Shown piece after piece: positions 24,593 to 34,971 of a stretch of DNA of 64,000 nucleotides. The stretch spans positions 372,001 to 436,000 of the forward strand of contig NZ_ANIE01000003.1 of NCBI RefSeq assembly GCF_000708045.1. The letters run 5' to 3'. The stretch is from Marinobacter nitratireducens (lineage in GTDB: Bacteria > Pseudomonadota > Gammaproteobacteria > Pseudomonadales > Oleiphilaceae). The notes beneath the pieces are model-generated. The model was not told the DNA's origin. It ran no database searches and was given only the letters and a program-made list of their open reading frames with translations. The first letter of the stretch is position 1. Each line of letters starts with the position of its first letter. A program made the position numbers and the translations under genes.

Positions 24593-26790
24593 TGGCGCTG
24601 ACTGACGACATCAAACAGCAGATTCAGCAGAGTTATCGGGAGGTTCTGGCCGGCAAGGGGATCAAGGCCCGTTATGGCCAGCGCCTGATGATTGCGGAAA
24701 TTGCCCGTTACATGGGCGAGATTACTGAGAACGATGGCCTGCGCACGTCACCGCCGGCAGCCTGTGTCGTTGAAGCCGGAACGGGTACCGGCAAAACCCT
24801 CGCTTACCTGATTGCCGCGATTCCTGTCGCCAAGGCCCTTGGTAAGACGCTGGTGATCTCCACGGCAACCGTGGCGTTGCAGGATCAGATCGTGCTCAAG
24901 GATCTTCCGGATCTGAAGAAGCACAGCAAACTGGACTTTTCCTGGACTCTGGCAAAGGGGCGTGGCCGTTACCTCTGTATGTCCCGCCTGGAAGCCAGAC
25001 TTCATGATGAGGGGAATACCGACAACGACACGATGCCGTTGTTTCTACTCGATGGTCCGCAGGGTGAGGAACCGGGCACCAGGGCGTTCTTCGAGGAAAT
25101 GCTGGCAAGCTATGGATCTCGGGACTGGGATGGTGATCGGGATCATTGGCCGGAGCAGATCCCTGACGACGTCTGGCGACAGGTGACCACCGATCACCGT
25201 CAGTGCACCAATCGCCATTGTAGCTATTTCGACAGCTGTGCCTTTTTCGACGCCCGCAAGGACCTCGACGACGCGGATGTGATTGTCGCCAACCATGATC
25301 TGGTGCTGGCAGATCTGGCACTCGGCGGTGGGGCAATCCTGCCTGAGCCGGAGAACGCCCTGTTCATCTTCGACGAAGCCCACCATCTGCCGGACAAGGC
25401 ACTGAACCACTTTGCGGCGTCGGTCCCGTTGAACGCCACCCGTCAATGGCTGAAGCAACTCTCCCAGGCCTTGACCAAGATGCAGCCGTACCTGGCGCCC
25501 GGTACGCAGGGGGCCAAGGCACTGGAGAAAATCGGGTCGGCATCCCGAGAGGTGGATCTGGCGCTCGGGAAGGTTTACGAAGACGCTGAAGAAAATACCG
25601 GCTGGGAGTTCAACGAGGAGCGGCGCACGGCCCAGTGGCGGTATCCTGAGGGTGAATTACCGGAAGGGCTGGCGGAACTTGCAGCGGAAGCCCGGATTGC
25701 CACCGCCAACCTGGTACGGCAACTCGGGGTACTGAATGACGAGCTCCAGGCTGCCTTTGATGATCGTAAGGAACACGATATCGACCGGGACACTGCAGAA
25801 GCCTGGTTTCCGGTGATCGGCTCATTCCATAGCCGGGCAGAAGATCAGCTGCGCCTCTGGGCGGCATGGTGCGAGCAAACCGGCAACCCGAAGACCGAGG
25901 AACAATCGGACGCCGAATCCGGCGAGCAACCGGCATCCGTGAAAAGCTACAAGAGCCCGGCACCGGCCCGGTGGTCGGTGAAACAACGTTGGGACCACGC
26001 CGAAGACATCACCCTGTTCAGCTCGCCAGTCCTGGCGGATAACCTTCTGTTTTCCCGGCTGTGGTCCAGAACCTTTGGTGCCGTTCTGACCAGTGCGACG
26101 CTGACGGCCCTGGGTAGGTTCGATCGGTTGAGATCCCGCGCCGGATTGCCGGAAGGGAGCCGGTATCTCGTGGTTCCGAGTTCATTCCGATACGGCGAGA
26201 TGGCCACTGTGGAAGTCCCATCGATGCGGGCATTGCCGACCGATGATGGCTTCGGGGACGCGCTGGTCGAACGTTTGCCGGACCTGTGGGCAGGCGAAAA
26301 AGCGACTCTGGTCTTGTTCACGTCCCGGCGCCAGATGCAGCAGGTGCGCGATGCTCTCGCGCCCGAGTATCCGGATCTGATTGTTACCCAGGATGATATG
26401 GCGAAAGGCGAGGTGCTGAAACAGCATTGCCAGCGGGTTGATGAGGGCAGACCCAGCGTCCTGTTCGGCGTGGCGAGTTTTGCCGAGGGTATCGATCTTC
26501 CCGGTAAATATCTTCACCACGTGGTGATTACACGGCTGCCGTTTTCGGTTCCGGATGACCCTATTGAAGCGAGCCTTGCCGAGTGGGTGACGCTACGAGG
26601 CGGCAATCCATTTATGGAAATCACGGTTCCCGACGCATCGATCAAGCTGGTGCAGGCGGTAGGCCGATTGCTTCGTACCGAAAATGATACCGGGCGGGTC
26701 ACCATCCTGGATCGTCGGATTGTGGCGAGGAGGTACGGCCAGCTACTGCTGGATGCATTACCCCCTTTCCGGCGAATCATTGAGCGCTGA
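24592..26790 (+). CDS. dinG: ATP-dependent DNA helicase DinG
   Basis: This XPD-like superfamily 2 helicase is 732 residues from the ATG that overlaps the gspB stop. An in-frame GTG 18 bases earlier would add six residues. Walker A is GTGTGKTLAYL near residue 64. The DEAH box is at about 261. The four cysteines expected to hold a 4Fe-4S cluster are at about 128, 205, 210 and 216 (GRYLCMSR, then CTNRHCSYFDSC). C-terminal helicase motifs (SFAEGIDLPG, QAVGRLLRTENDTGR) are intact. DinG unwinds D-loops, R-loops and G-quadruplexes. Coupling to gspAB is positional and probably not functional. Confidence 0.94.
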   Translation: MALTDDIKQQIQQSYREVLAGKGIKARYGQRLMIAEIARYMGEITENDGLRTSPPAACVVEAGTGTGKTLAYLIAAIPVAKALGKTLVISTATVALQDQIVLKDLPDLKKHSKLDFSWTLAKGRGRYLCMSRLEARLHDEGNTDNDTMPLFLLDGPQGEEPGTRAFFEEMLASYGSRDWDGDRDHWPEQIPDDVWRQVTTDHRQCTNRHCSYFDSCAFFDARKDLDDADVIVANHDLVLADLALGGGAILPEPENALFIFDEAHHLPDKALNHFAASVPLNATRQWLKQLSQALTKMQPYLAPGTQGAKALEKIGSASREVDLALGKVYEDAEENTGWEFNEERRTAQWRYPEGELPEGLAELAAEARIATANLVRQLGVLNDELQAAFDDRKEHDIDRDTAEAWFPVIGSFHSRAEDQLRLWAAWCEQTGNPKTEEQSDAESGEQPASVKSYKSPAPARWSVKQRWDHAEDITLFSSPVLADNLLFSRLWSRTFGAVLTSATLTALGRFDRLRSRAGLPEGSRYLVVPSSFRYGEMATVEVPSMRALPTDDGFGDALVERLPDLWAGEKATLVLFTSRRQMQQVRDALAPEYPDLIVTQDDMAKGEVLKQHCQRVDEGRPSVLFGVASFAEGIDLPGKYLHHVVITRLPFSVPDDPIEASLAEWVTLRGGNPFMEITVPDASIKLVQAVGRLLRTENDTGRVTILDRRIVARRYGQLLLDALPPFRRIIER

Positions 26791-26817
26791 TCTGCGATCC
26801 CTCTTGCCATACGCCAT

Positions 26818-26850
26818 AAAAAAAGAGCCAACCCAATCGGGATGGCTCTT
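26818..26850 (-). terminator. Probable terminator of the MalT-type regulator gene (minus strand)
   Basis: AAGAGCCA (26823-26830) pairs with TGGCTCTT (26843-26850), with an inner CCC/GGG pairing. Seven A residues end at 26824, giving a T tract on the minus strand. It lies about 200 bases beyond the stop of the regulator gene. On the plus strand it could weakly stop dinG transcription. A second inverted repeat (GGGGGC at 26973-26978 with GCCCCC at 27004-27009) lies between it and the regulator. Confidence 0.65.
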
Positions 26851-27056
26851 ATCAAAGTGGGTTCTTTCGAACCCGGGCGTCGAAACAACGCGGAACAAGA
26901 AATCTGAAGGCCTGAAGTTTCAGAATTCGTGGTAAGGGTTTGCCTCACCTTGGAAACAATAATAGGGGAGTAGGGGGCGTAAACGGATCGTCCAAAGGGC
27001 GTAGCCCCCGCAGAAATAACCGGATAAATGTGATGCGCGTCACAAAACGAGAGGCT

Positions 27057-29771
27057 TCAGCTCTGGAGTAACCCCAGGTCTCTGGCCCTTGCCAGTGCCT
27101 CAGTACGGCGCCCAACACCGAGTTTGCCATACAGGTTTCGGATGTGAGCCTTGACCGTGGCAGGCGCCACATCCATCTTGCTGGCGATCTCCTTGTTGGC
27201 GTACCCATCGTTGATCAGGATGAGGACTTCCTTTTCCCTGTGGCTTAGGGGTTCGAGCAGGGTTTCAGTCGGTTGCTGAGTGGCCTTAGGTTTCCCATCA
27301 ACCGGCATTTCGGATTCGCCCTGGTGCTCATCGCTGAGTACGTCCCTTACCCGAGACTCCCATTGGCCCGCCGAGGACTTTATGGCCGGGTGGTCTTTGA
27401 CAATGGCCCGCAGTCCGGCGCTTTCCTCAGCAAACAGCCGGATAAATCCGGCTTCCCGTGCCCTGTTCAGGGCGCGATCAACCATTGCGACTGACTCCTC
27501 CAGGCGACCAACCTGGTGCAATGCGTCGGCGTAAACCAGCAGTATTTCCACCAGGTGCCGGTTATGGGCGTTTCTCTCGGCGGCGGGAAGCAATCCGGAG
27601 AGCAGGTTCATTGCCCGTTCAGGATCCTCAAACGCGATCGCAAGTCGGGCTTCACTGATCCGGTTCTGCTCAAGGTGAAGGGGGTTGGTCAGCTGTTTCT
27701 TGTCTTCGGCTTCAAGGCAGGTTCGAGCCTGATCCAGGGTGCCAAGTGCAATGTAGCAACGGGCCAGCAGAGCCGAACTTGCAGGAGGCTCGAACAGAAT
27801 GCTGTCTCGGCGCCGACGGCCTACCTGGGCGGCATCCTGAAGATACTCGATGGCGTCCTGAATGCGGCCTTCACTGAACGCAAGGTGACCGCGGACGTAC
27901 TGAATGATCACGTGTTGGCCCGCCTCGGTGCCGCGTTCCACGTGTTCCAGGAGCGGGGCGAGATAGGTCGCCGCCAGTTCAGGCTCATTCCGTTCCCGGT
28001 AGATTTCCGTCAGGGCACTGTTTTGCCAACACGAGATGAGCCGTGGTTGTGTCGGATCAGAATAGTGATCATCCACCCACCCCCGCACGTTCGTGCAGGT
28101 CTCCAGCGCAATATCGATATCACCCCGGTTGTACTGAATCCACGCCAGCAGGCCGCCGCTGGTGAGGACCGTACTCGGTTTGCGTTCAACCTGCCCGTAG
28201 CGGACGGCCGACTGCAAGGCTTCTTCAGCGCCGGTGAAATCTCCCTTGCCGTAGTTGTCCAGACCGACTCCGTAATAGGTCACGGATTTGAGCGGTATCT
28301 GGGTGTGGTCGATGTCTTTAAGTACCTGACGGGTAAGATCGGTTGCACTTTTCGCATCGCTTCTAGAGCGGGCCAGATAGGAGCGAATGAGTGAAATTTC
28401 ACTTTGCAGGGCCAGGGCGCCTTCCGCGTCCGGGTGCGAATCCGCAACCCTGCGGTCCAGGAGGTCCTCAAGCGAGGTCAACAGAGGGTCGAGGGTCTCA
28501 ACACGGTTGGCAAAGAACAGCCCCCAGATCCGGAGCATTTGAAGTTGGGGGCGGTCATCGACCAGATGGGCCGGTAGGGCGTCAATCCAGTCCAGAACCG
28601 GCAGGTGGTAGCCGCCATGAATCAGGTTATTGCCATGTTCAGCCAGTACCAGTGCAAGCCAGTCCCAGTCTCTATGTTGAACGATCTGAGCGATCCCTTC
28701 CTGGACATGACTGTGGCTCAACAGCCAGTCAACGGTTTTGCGCCAGAGGCTCTCGGCTCTCTCCGGTTCCGTGTGCTGAATCCGGAGCAGCAGGGCTTCC
28801 CGGAAGAGGTCATGGTAGCGGAACCATTCATTTTTGGTGTCCAGAGGAATCAGGAAAAGATTCTGGGCCAGCAGGTTCTCAAGCTGGGCCTGGCCGTTGT
28901 CGGAATCCAGGATCGAATCGCACAGAGAGGCGCACAGCCTTGGACAGCAGGCGGTATCCAGTAAAAAGCGCCTCAGTTCTGCGGGCTGCTGTTCAAGAAC
29001 TTCCGACAAAACGTAGTCACTGATGTGTCGTTCATCGAGATCCAGTTTCGGGCTCGTGTTCGCGTCGTTTGCGCCACTACGACCGGAAAGGGCGGACAAT
29101 TGCATGGCGGCGACCCAGCCCTCGGTTCTTCGGCAGATATCCGTTGCTTGCTCGGCGGAGATATCCAGCCCCATCGTATTCTGGAAGAACTCCCTGCATT
29201 CGCTTTCGGAGAAGGCCAACAGGCCCGGGTGGATGTCCTGGATCCAGCGGCGAACTCTCCAACGGGCCAGGGGAAGGAGGGGTTCGGTACGAGAGGCGAG
29301 CGTTATGGTAATGCCCGGTGGCAGGTAGTCGATCAGGTACGCGAACTGGCGTTGAATGATGTTGGAGCTGATAAAGTGAAAGTCATCAATGACCAGGTTC
29401 CAGGCCGCACCGTCTGAAGCCAGTGTATTGATCAGCCCGGTTATCGCTGCATCAACGGCATCGTCCGAATCCCGGGTTAACTGCCTTCGGCTGTCCTCAA
29501 GCCCGGTCATCCCGGCGTATTCGAACGCGCCCAGGATGTACTCCCAGAACCGACGCGGTTCGTCATCATGCTCATCGAGGGATAGCCAGGCCGTCCGGGA
29601 GGGGTGCTGTGAGCACCATTGCGCCACCAGCGTGGTCTTGCCAAAACCGGCAGGAGCAACAACGAGATTGAGGCGCTTTGGATCGCCAGATTCCAGCAAC
29701 GCACTCAGGCGCTCCCGTTTTACCGAGCGCGGGTCTGAAGTGGGTCGAAGAAACTTGGTGGTCAGCAGCAT
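27057..29771 (-). CDS. MalT/AlkS-type ATP-dependent LuxR-family transcriptional regulator
   Basis: This 904-residue STAND-class regulator has an N-terminal nucleotide-binding domain starting LLTTKFLRPTSDPRSVKRER with Walker A APAGFGKTTLVAQWC, a long TPR-like sensor region, and a C-terminal LuxR-type helix-turn-helix (LSHREKEVLILINDGYANKE, then APATVKAHIRNLYGKLGVG). The length matches MalT (about 900) and AlkS. Such proteins bind ATP and an inducer, oligomerise and activate promoters. No substrate operon lies beside it, so the inducer is unknown; maltose, alkane or alcohol roles would all be guesses. It is divergent from cysB, with about 250 bases between starts. Confidence 0.88.
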   Translation of the reverse strand: MLLTTKFLRPTSDPRSVKRERLSALLESGDPKRLNLVVAPAGFGKTTLVAQWCSQHPSRTAWLSLDEHDDEPRRFWEYILGAFEYAGMTGLEDSRRQLTRDSDDAVDAAITGLINTLASDGAAWNLVIDDFHFISSNIIQRQFAYLIDYLPPGITITLASRTEPLLPLARWRVRRWIQDIHPGLLAFSESECREFFQNTMGLDISAEQATDICRRTEGWVAAMQLSALSGRSGANDANTSPKLDLDERHISDYVLSEVLEQQPAELRRFLLDTACCPRLCASLCDSILDSDNGQAQLENLLAQNLFLIPLDTKNEWFRYHDLFREALLLRIQHTEPERAESLWRKTVDWLLSHSHVQEGIAQIVQHRDWDWLALVLAEHGNNLIHGGYHLPVLDWIDALPAHLVDDRPQLQMLRIWGLFFANRVETLDPLLTSLEDLLDRRVADSHPDAEGALALQSEISLIRSYLARSRSDAKSATDLTRQVLKDIDHTQIPLKSVTYYGVGLDNYGKGDFTGAEEALQSAVRYGQVERKPSTVLTSGGLLAWIQYNRGDIDIALETCTNVRGWVDDHYSDPTQPRLISCWQNSALTEIYRERNEPELAATYLAPLLEHVERGTEAGQHVIIQYVRGHLAFSEGRIQDAIEYLQDAAQVGRRRRDSILFEPPASSALLARCYIALGTLDQARTCLEAEDKKQLTNPLHLEQNRISEARLAIAFEDPERAMNLLSGLLPAAERNAHNRHLVEILLVYADALHQVGRLEESVAMVDRALNRAREAGFIRLFAEESAGLRAIVKDHPAIKSSAGQWESRVRDVLSDEHQGESEMPVDGKPKATQQPTETLLEPLSHREKEVLILINDGYANKEIASKMDVAPATVKAHIRNLYGKLGVGRRTEALARARDLGLLQS

Positions 29772-29958
29772 TGAGTCCCTGAATGCAAAGAAAAGTGTCG
29801 ATAACGGATTGTCTGCTTTGGGGCGGCCAAGTCAAGGGCCGGGGCGACAAAGAGTTCTGTCACAGGCTGCGGAAATTCATTTTTGGTCTAAACTGATTTG
29901 GAGAATGTCCCTATACGAAAAAGAAATGAAAAAATCTTTTTTTATGCGTATTCTTTAG

Positions 29959-31002
<1,044 letters not shown>

Positions 31003-31054
31003 TCAGGCGGGCAACGTCACAGTTAAGTGCCAAACAGAATTAAGAGGGCGGCTG

Positions 31055-31783
31055 TCAGCTTCGGGCGATCAGGTTTCCGGCGTGAAGGCCGCACTCCTTC
31101 TGAGTGGCTTCTTCCCACCACCATCGGCCTTCCCGCTCATGCTGACCGGGCAGTACCGGCCGTGTGCAGGGCTGGCAACCGATGCTGATAAAGCCCTTCT
31201 CGTGCAATTCGTTGTATGGCGCTTCGGACATCCGGATGTAGTCCCAGACCTCTTTTGACGTCCAGTTTGCCAGCGGATTGAATTTCACCAGCGTGTTTGT
31301 CTCTGTCGAGAACGTCGTATCTTCCTGCACGACGGGGACGTCGTTGCGGGTCCCTGGGCTCTGGTCCTTACGTTGGCCGGTAATCCAGGCGTCAACGGTG
31401 GCCAGCTTCCGTTTCAAAGGGGCGACCTTACGTATACCGCAGCACTCGGAGTGCCCGTCTTCGTAAAAGCTGAAAAGGCCCTTTTTGTTTACCAGATCCT
31501 GAACGGCCTCGGTATCCGGGAACAGCACCTCGATCTCGATACCGTAGTGTTTGCGCACCTTTTCAACAAACTCGTAGGTTTCCGGATGAAGCCGGCCGGT
31601 ATCGAGAGTGAATACCTGGAGGTTGTCGGTCAGTTTGTGGGCCATTTCAATCAGGACGACGTCTTCGGCACCGCTGAAGGAAATTGCGATGTTGTCATAC
31701 TGTTTTAACGCTGCTTTGAGGATGGAGCGGGGGCTTTCGCCGGCCAATTCCTCTTGCCATTGCTCGATGTTGGTCATAGTCAT
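31055..31783 (-). CDS. cysH: Assimilatory adenylyl-sulfate (APS) reductase
   Basis: This reductase is about 242 residues from the ATG at 31783 ([10 protein letters not shown]). A longer frame reaches 31849 but its extra residues look non-coding. It has the PP-loop motif [10 protein letters not shown]. The cysteine pairs [12 protein letters not shown] and CQPCTRPV identify the 4Fe-4S type that reduces APS directly, as in Pseudomonas, unlike the E. coli PAPS enzyme. The C-terminal ECGLHAGN carries the catalytic cysteine. It makes sulfite from APS using thioredoxin. It is convergent with cysB, its likely activator, and divergent from thrH. Confidence 0.92.
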   Translation of the reverse strand: MTMTNIEQWQEELAGESPRSILKAALKQYDNIAISFSGAEDVVLIEMAHKLTDNLQVFTLDTGRLHPETYEFVEKVRKHYGIEIEVLFPDTEAVQDLVNKKGLFSFYEDGHSECCGIRKVAPLKRKLATVDAWITGQRKDQSPGTRNDVPVVQEDTTFSTETNTLVKFNPLANWTSKEVWDYIRMSEAPYNELHEKGFISIGCQPCTRPVLPGQHEREGRWWWEEATQKECGLHAGNLIARS

Positions 31784-31984
31784 CACGCGGCTGCTCAAAA
31801 TGTAGGGAAAGGCTACCACTAAACCCCTCATACCCTGAAGGAATGACAATCTATATCTTTATGCCTTTGAATAGAGTGTGAACTTTCAATATCCACGATG
31901 CATTCCTGCGCGGATTTTCTTATCATACGGCGCTGATCAACGGGCAATACGGCCCAAAACCATTATTTCTATCAGGAGACCACT

Positions 31985-32599
31985 GTGGAACTCGCATGCC
32001 TTGACCTTGAAGGAGTACTGATCCCGGAGATCTGGATCGCATTTGCCGAGAAAACCGGTATTGAAGAACTCAAGGCGACAACCCGTGATATTCCTGATTA
32101 TGACGTGCTGATGCAGCAGCGCCTGCGCCTGCTCGACGAGCATGGTTACGGTTTGCCCCAGATTCAGGAAGTGATTGGTGAGCTGGATCCGCTCCCGGGC
32201 GCTGCAGATTTTCTGAACTGGCTGCGTGAGCGTTTCCAGGTGGTGATTCTGTCAGACACCTTTTATGAGTTCGCGATGCCGCTCATGAAGAAGCTGGGTT
32301 TCCCGACCTTGCTTTGCCACAAGCTGGAGGTCGCGGAAAACGGGCAGATCACGGATTACCTGTTGCGTCAGCGTGATCCCAAACGCCAGTCTGTACGCGC
32401 GTTCCAGTTGCTCAACTACCGGGTGATTGCGGCTGGCGATTCCTACAACGACACCACCATGCTGGGGCAGGCCGAGGCCGGCATCCTGTTCCATGCGCCG
32501 GATAACGTCATTGCCGAGTTCCCGCAGTTCCCGGCGGTTCACAACTTTGACGACCTGAAACAGGAATTCCTGAAGGCCAGCGCGGTGCATAGCGCCTGA
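31985..32599 (+). CDS. thrH: Bifunctional phosphoserine phosphatase/homoserine phosphotransferase ThrH
   Basis: This 204-residue HAD-family enzyme starts at GTG. It closely resembles Pseudomonas ThrH: the HAD motif I is CLDLEGVLIPEIW, motif II is VILSDTFYEF, and motif III/IV is VIAAGDSYNDTTMLGQA. The family dephosphorylates phosphoserine and can transfer the phosphate to homoserine, linking serine and threonine synthesis. AGGAG lies about nine bases before the start. It is a single gene, divergent from cysH and convergent with pabB. Confidence 0.93.
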   Translation: MELACLDLEGVLIPEIWIAFAEKTGIEELKATTRDIPDYDVLMQQRLRLLDEHGYGLPQIQEVIGELDPLPGAADFLNWLRERFQVVILSDTFYEFAMPLMKKLGFPTLLCHKLEVAENGQITDYLLRQRDPKRQSVRAFQLLNYRVIAAGDSYNDTTMLGQAEAGILFHAPDNVIAEFPQFPAVHNFDDLKQEFLKASAVHSA

Positions 32600-32662
32600 G
32601 AGCCATAAATCCGGTTTTAGTGTGTCAGCCCGGGGTTGGAGACGGTTTTCTCTGGTCCCGGG

Positions 32663-34000
32663 TTACAGGCTTTCCAAAAAACGCATTAACGGTCCCACCT
32701 TCGCCAGCGTCTCCTGGTATTCCTCCTCGGGGACTGAATCCGCCACGATGCCACCGCCACCCCAGCAACGAACCCTACCGTTGCCTTCGCAAAACAGCGT
32801 TCGAATAGCGATGTTACTGTCCAGCGTGCCATCGAGGCCCCGATAGAAGATCGAACCGCAATACGGCCCACGCCAATGTGGTTCCAGTTCGCGGATGATC
32901 TCCATCGCCCTTATTTTGGGCGCACCGGTGATTGAGCCGCCCGGGAATGCGTCAAACAGCGCCTTCATGGGCGAGGTGCCGGTAGCCAATTCCGCGCGGA
33001 TATGACTGACCAGGTGATGAACATTCCGGAAGGACTCCAGTGCAAACAGCTTATCCACGCTGACACTGCCGGTCTCCGCATTGACGCTCAGATCATTGCG
33101 TAGCAAGTCCACAATCATCAGGTTCTCAGCCCGGTCCTTTTCCGATGCCAGCAGTTCTTCTGCCAGCCGGCTGTCTTCGACCGGAGAGGCGCCCCGGGGG
33201 CGCGTGCCCTTGATCGGGCTGGTCCTCACGATGCCATCGCGAATATCCAGAAACCGCTCTGGTGATATGGACAGCACGGCGTCGTCACCGCTGCGAATAA
33301 ACGCGCTGTAGGGTGTTGGGTTGGCGTTGGAAAGCGCCATGAATGCCTGCCACGGATCACCTTCGCATTGGCCCGAAAATTCCTGGGACAGGTTCGCCTG
33401 GTAGCAGTCACCGGCTTCAATGTAATCGCGGATCGTCTGTACGCTGGCTTTGAAGGCGTCTGGGCTTTGCCGTGGCTTGAAAGGGGAGAGCATTTGCCAG
33501 TTTTCGACGGTTTCGGGTACTTCGTCCGTCAGCCAGCGCTCCAGTTCGGCCGTTGTCTGTTCCGGGCATTTCGGATGAACCCACAGATAGAACCTATCAC
33601 TTTCCCGGTTGTAGCTGGCGCACCAGAGATAGAAGCCAGCGGACACCAGGGGCGCCGGAAGTTCAGGGCAGAGATCCGCTAGACGATTCTCTTTCACATA
33701 GCCGAGTTCGTAACTGAGGAAGCCTATCCAGCCACCGGTCAGGTATTCACCGGCCGTTGTCACGTACGTTTCGGTTCGGGATTCCATCTCTGCGGCGAGC
33801 AGATCGGTATCCGTTGCTCTGTCATCCGTCACATTCAGGCTCACGGAGGACTCGGCGAGCGCCGAAAATCCACTGGACTGCCCCCGCCCCTTGCCAGCAC
33901 CCACGCTCCCGATATACGCGAAATCTGGCTGTGTTGACGCATGAGCCAACAACCGCTGATAGGTTTCGCTGGAAATAGGTTGGTTAAAGTGCTGGCTCAA
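32663..34000 (-). CDS. pabB: Aminodeoxychorismate synthase component I
   Basis: This chorismate-utilising enzyme is 445 residues from the TTG at 34000. That start has GAGGA just upstream, and the length agrees with PabB of relatives. The longer frame to 34096 also starts with TTG and adds unlikely residues. Family motifs present are YIEAGDCYQANLSQEF, SPERFLDI, SPIKGTRPRG, HLVSHIRAEL and PGGSITGAPKIRAMEII. With PabA it converts chorismate and glutamine to 4-amino-4-deoxychorismate for folate. PIKGT marks the aminodeoxychorismate type over anthranilate synthase. It is convergent with thrH and divergent from the next gene. Confidence 0.9.
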   Translation of the reverse strand: MSQHFNQPISSETYQRLLAHASTQPDFAYIGSVGAGKGRGQSSGFSALAESSVSLNVTDDRATDTDLLAAEMESRTETYVTTAGEYLTGGWIGFLSYELGYVKENRLADLCPELPAPLVSAGFYLWCASYNRESDRFYLWVHPKCPEQTTAELERWLTDEVPETVENWQMLSPFKPRQSPDAFKASVQTIRDYIEAGDCYQANLSQEFSGQCEGDPWQAFMALSNANPTPYSAFIRSGDDAVLSISPERFLDIRDGIVRTSPIKGTRPRGASPVEDSRLAEELLASEKDRAENLMIVDLLRNDLSVNAETGSVSVDKLFALESFRNVHHLVSHIRAELATGTSPMKALFDAFPGGSITGAPKIRAMEIIRELEPHWRGPYCGSIFYRGLDGTLDSNIAIRTLFCEGNGRVRCWGGGGIVADSVPEEEYQETLAKVGPLMRFLESL

Positions 34001-34193
34001 AGCGTCCTCATGAAATTTTGGAAGAATGATAAACAGGCCACAAAAAGGCCGTTGTAGGCGCTGGAGCCACACTGATCTAATAAACGGGTTCGGCAACCAC
34101 GGTGGCCAGCCCTCGACCTGGCGGGGCGGTATTTTACCTGAGTTGGCCGCGTTTCGCGTGGGAATTCAATGACAATAAGACAGGAATAACAAG

Positions 34194-34799
34194 ATGCATT
34201 ACCTCAGAAAATCTCTTATTTGCGCAGCGATGGTTGTTTCGTTTGGTGCTTCTCCGATGGTTGGGGCGCAAGACAGTATTGAAGTGGAAATACCAGAAGG
34301 TAGCGTTCTTTCCGATGGGCAACTGTCGAAAGAAGAGCTAGCTCACTACGCGATAGTTGGTCAGCGGCAGTTGGTCTACCTGACAGAAAAGGCTATGGAA
34401 CAGTATTCATCCGAACTTTTGGATGAGGAACCAAATATGCCAGCCGCATGGATGCTGATGATGGATGGAGAAACTGTTAAGCGAATCAATATCGATTCGC
34501 AAGTGGGTGATGCTCCTGCACAAGTCAGAATACTTATGTATCGGGCTGCCCTTAAATCGGTAGCGCGTCGTGGAAAAATTAATGCTGTGGCGATCCTCTA
34601 TACAGGGAAAGTTAAGGAGGGGAGTAACGAGGAGGCGTTAGTCATTGAGCACGAGCACCGACTTGGCATCTCCGGAAACAAAGTGATTCCGTACGATCTC
34701 GATAAAGGAAAAGTGAACTACTCAGATGCCGTTACATCCGAAAAGCCGTTTCAGCTTTTCTACGATGGTAAGCCTAATAGTGGCGCAATTCAGGGGTGA
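34194..34799 (+). CDS. Secreted protein of unknown function
   Basis: This 201-residue protein has a clear signal peptide (SLICAAMVVSFGASPMVGA) and an acidic, mixed alpha/beta mature part that includes MPAAWMLMMDGETVKRINID and INAVAILYTGKV. The only cysteine is in the signal peptide. Codon use is more AT-rich than in neighbouring core genes, which together with the unknown family suggests an accessory gene. AGGAA lies ten bases before the start. It lies upstream of the FilA/DUF6160-like gene, in the same direction and 172 bases away, so it may or may not share its transcript. I do not recognise a family. Confidence 0.65.
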   Translation: MHYLRKSLICAAMVVSFGASPMVGAQDSIEVEIPEGSVLSDGQLSKEELAHYAIVGQRQLVYLTEKAMEQYSSELLDEEPNMPAAWMLMMDGETVKRINIDSQVGDAPAQVRILMYRAALKSVARRGKINAVAILYTGKVKEGSNEEALVIEHEHRLGISGNKVIPYDLDKGKVNYSDAVTSEKPFQLFYDGKPNSGAIQG

Positions 34800-34897
34800 T
34801 GTGAGAAGTAGTCGTGGTTTGTTTCAGGTTGTAAGCAAGTGGTAAAGAACTGTGAGCAGAGTCACGGACTAGGACTGTAAAACAATCTTAAATGGAA

Positions 34898-34920
34898 TCG
34901 TGGAGTCGCGAATTCCACGA
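34898..34920 (+). other. Hairpin in the 5' leader of the FilA-like gene
   Basis: TCGTGGA (34898-34904) pairs with TCCACGA (34914-34920) around a nine-base loop, 51 bases before the start codon. A 5' stem near a strong ribosome binding site in a probably abundant mRNA could slow decay. This is inference only; no promoter was assigned with confidence. Confidence 0.4.
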
Positions 34921-34971
34921 CTAAAACCAAAAAACTCAGATAAGAACAAAAGAGTTTATAAGGAGATAAGA

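Noticed and set aside
27516..29023. Two long plus-strand open frames across the MalT-type gene
   Set aside because: Both are opposite a gene with intact Walker A and LuxR motifs, and neither resembles a protein family.
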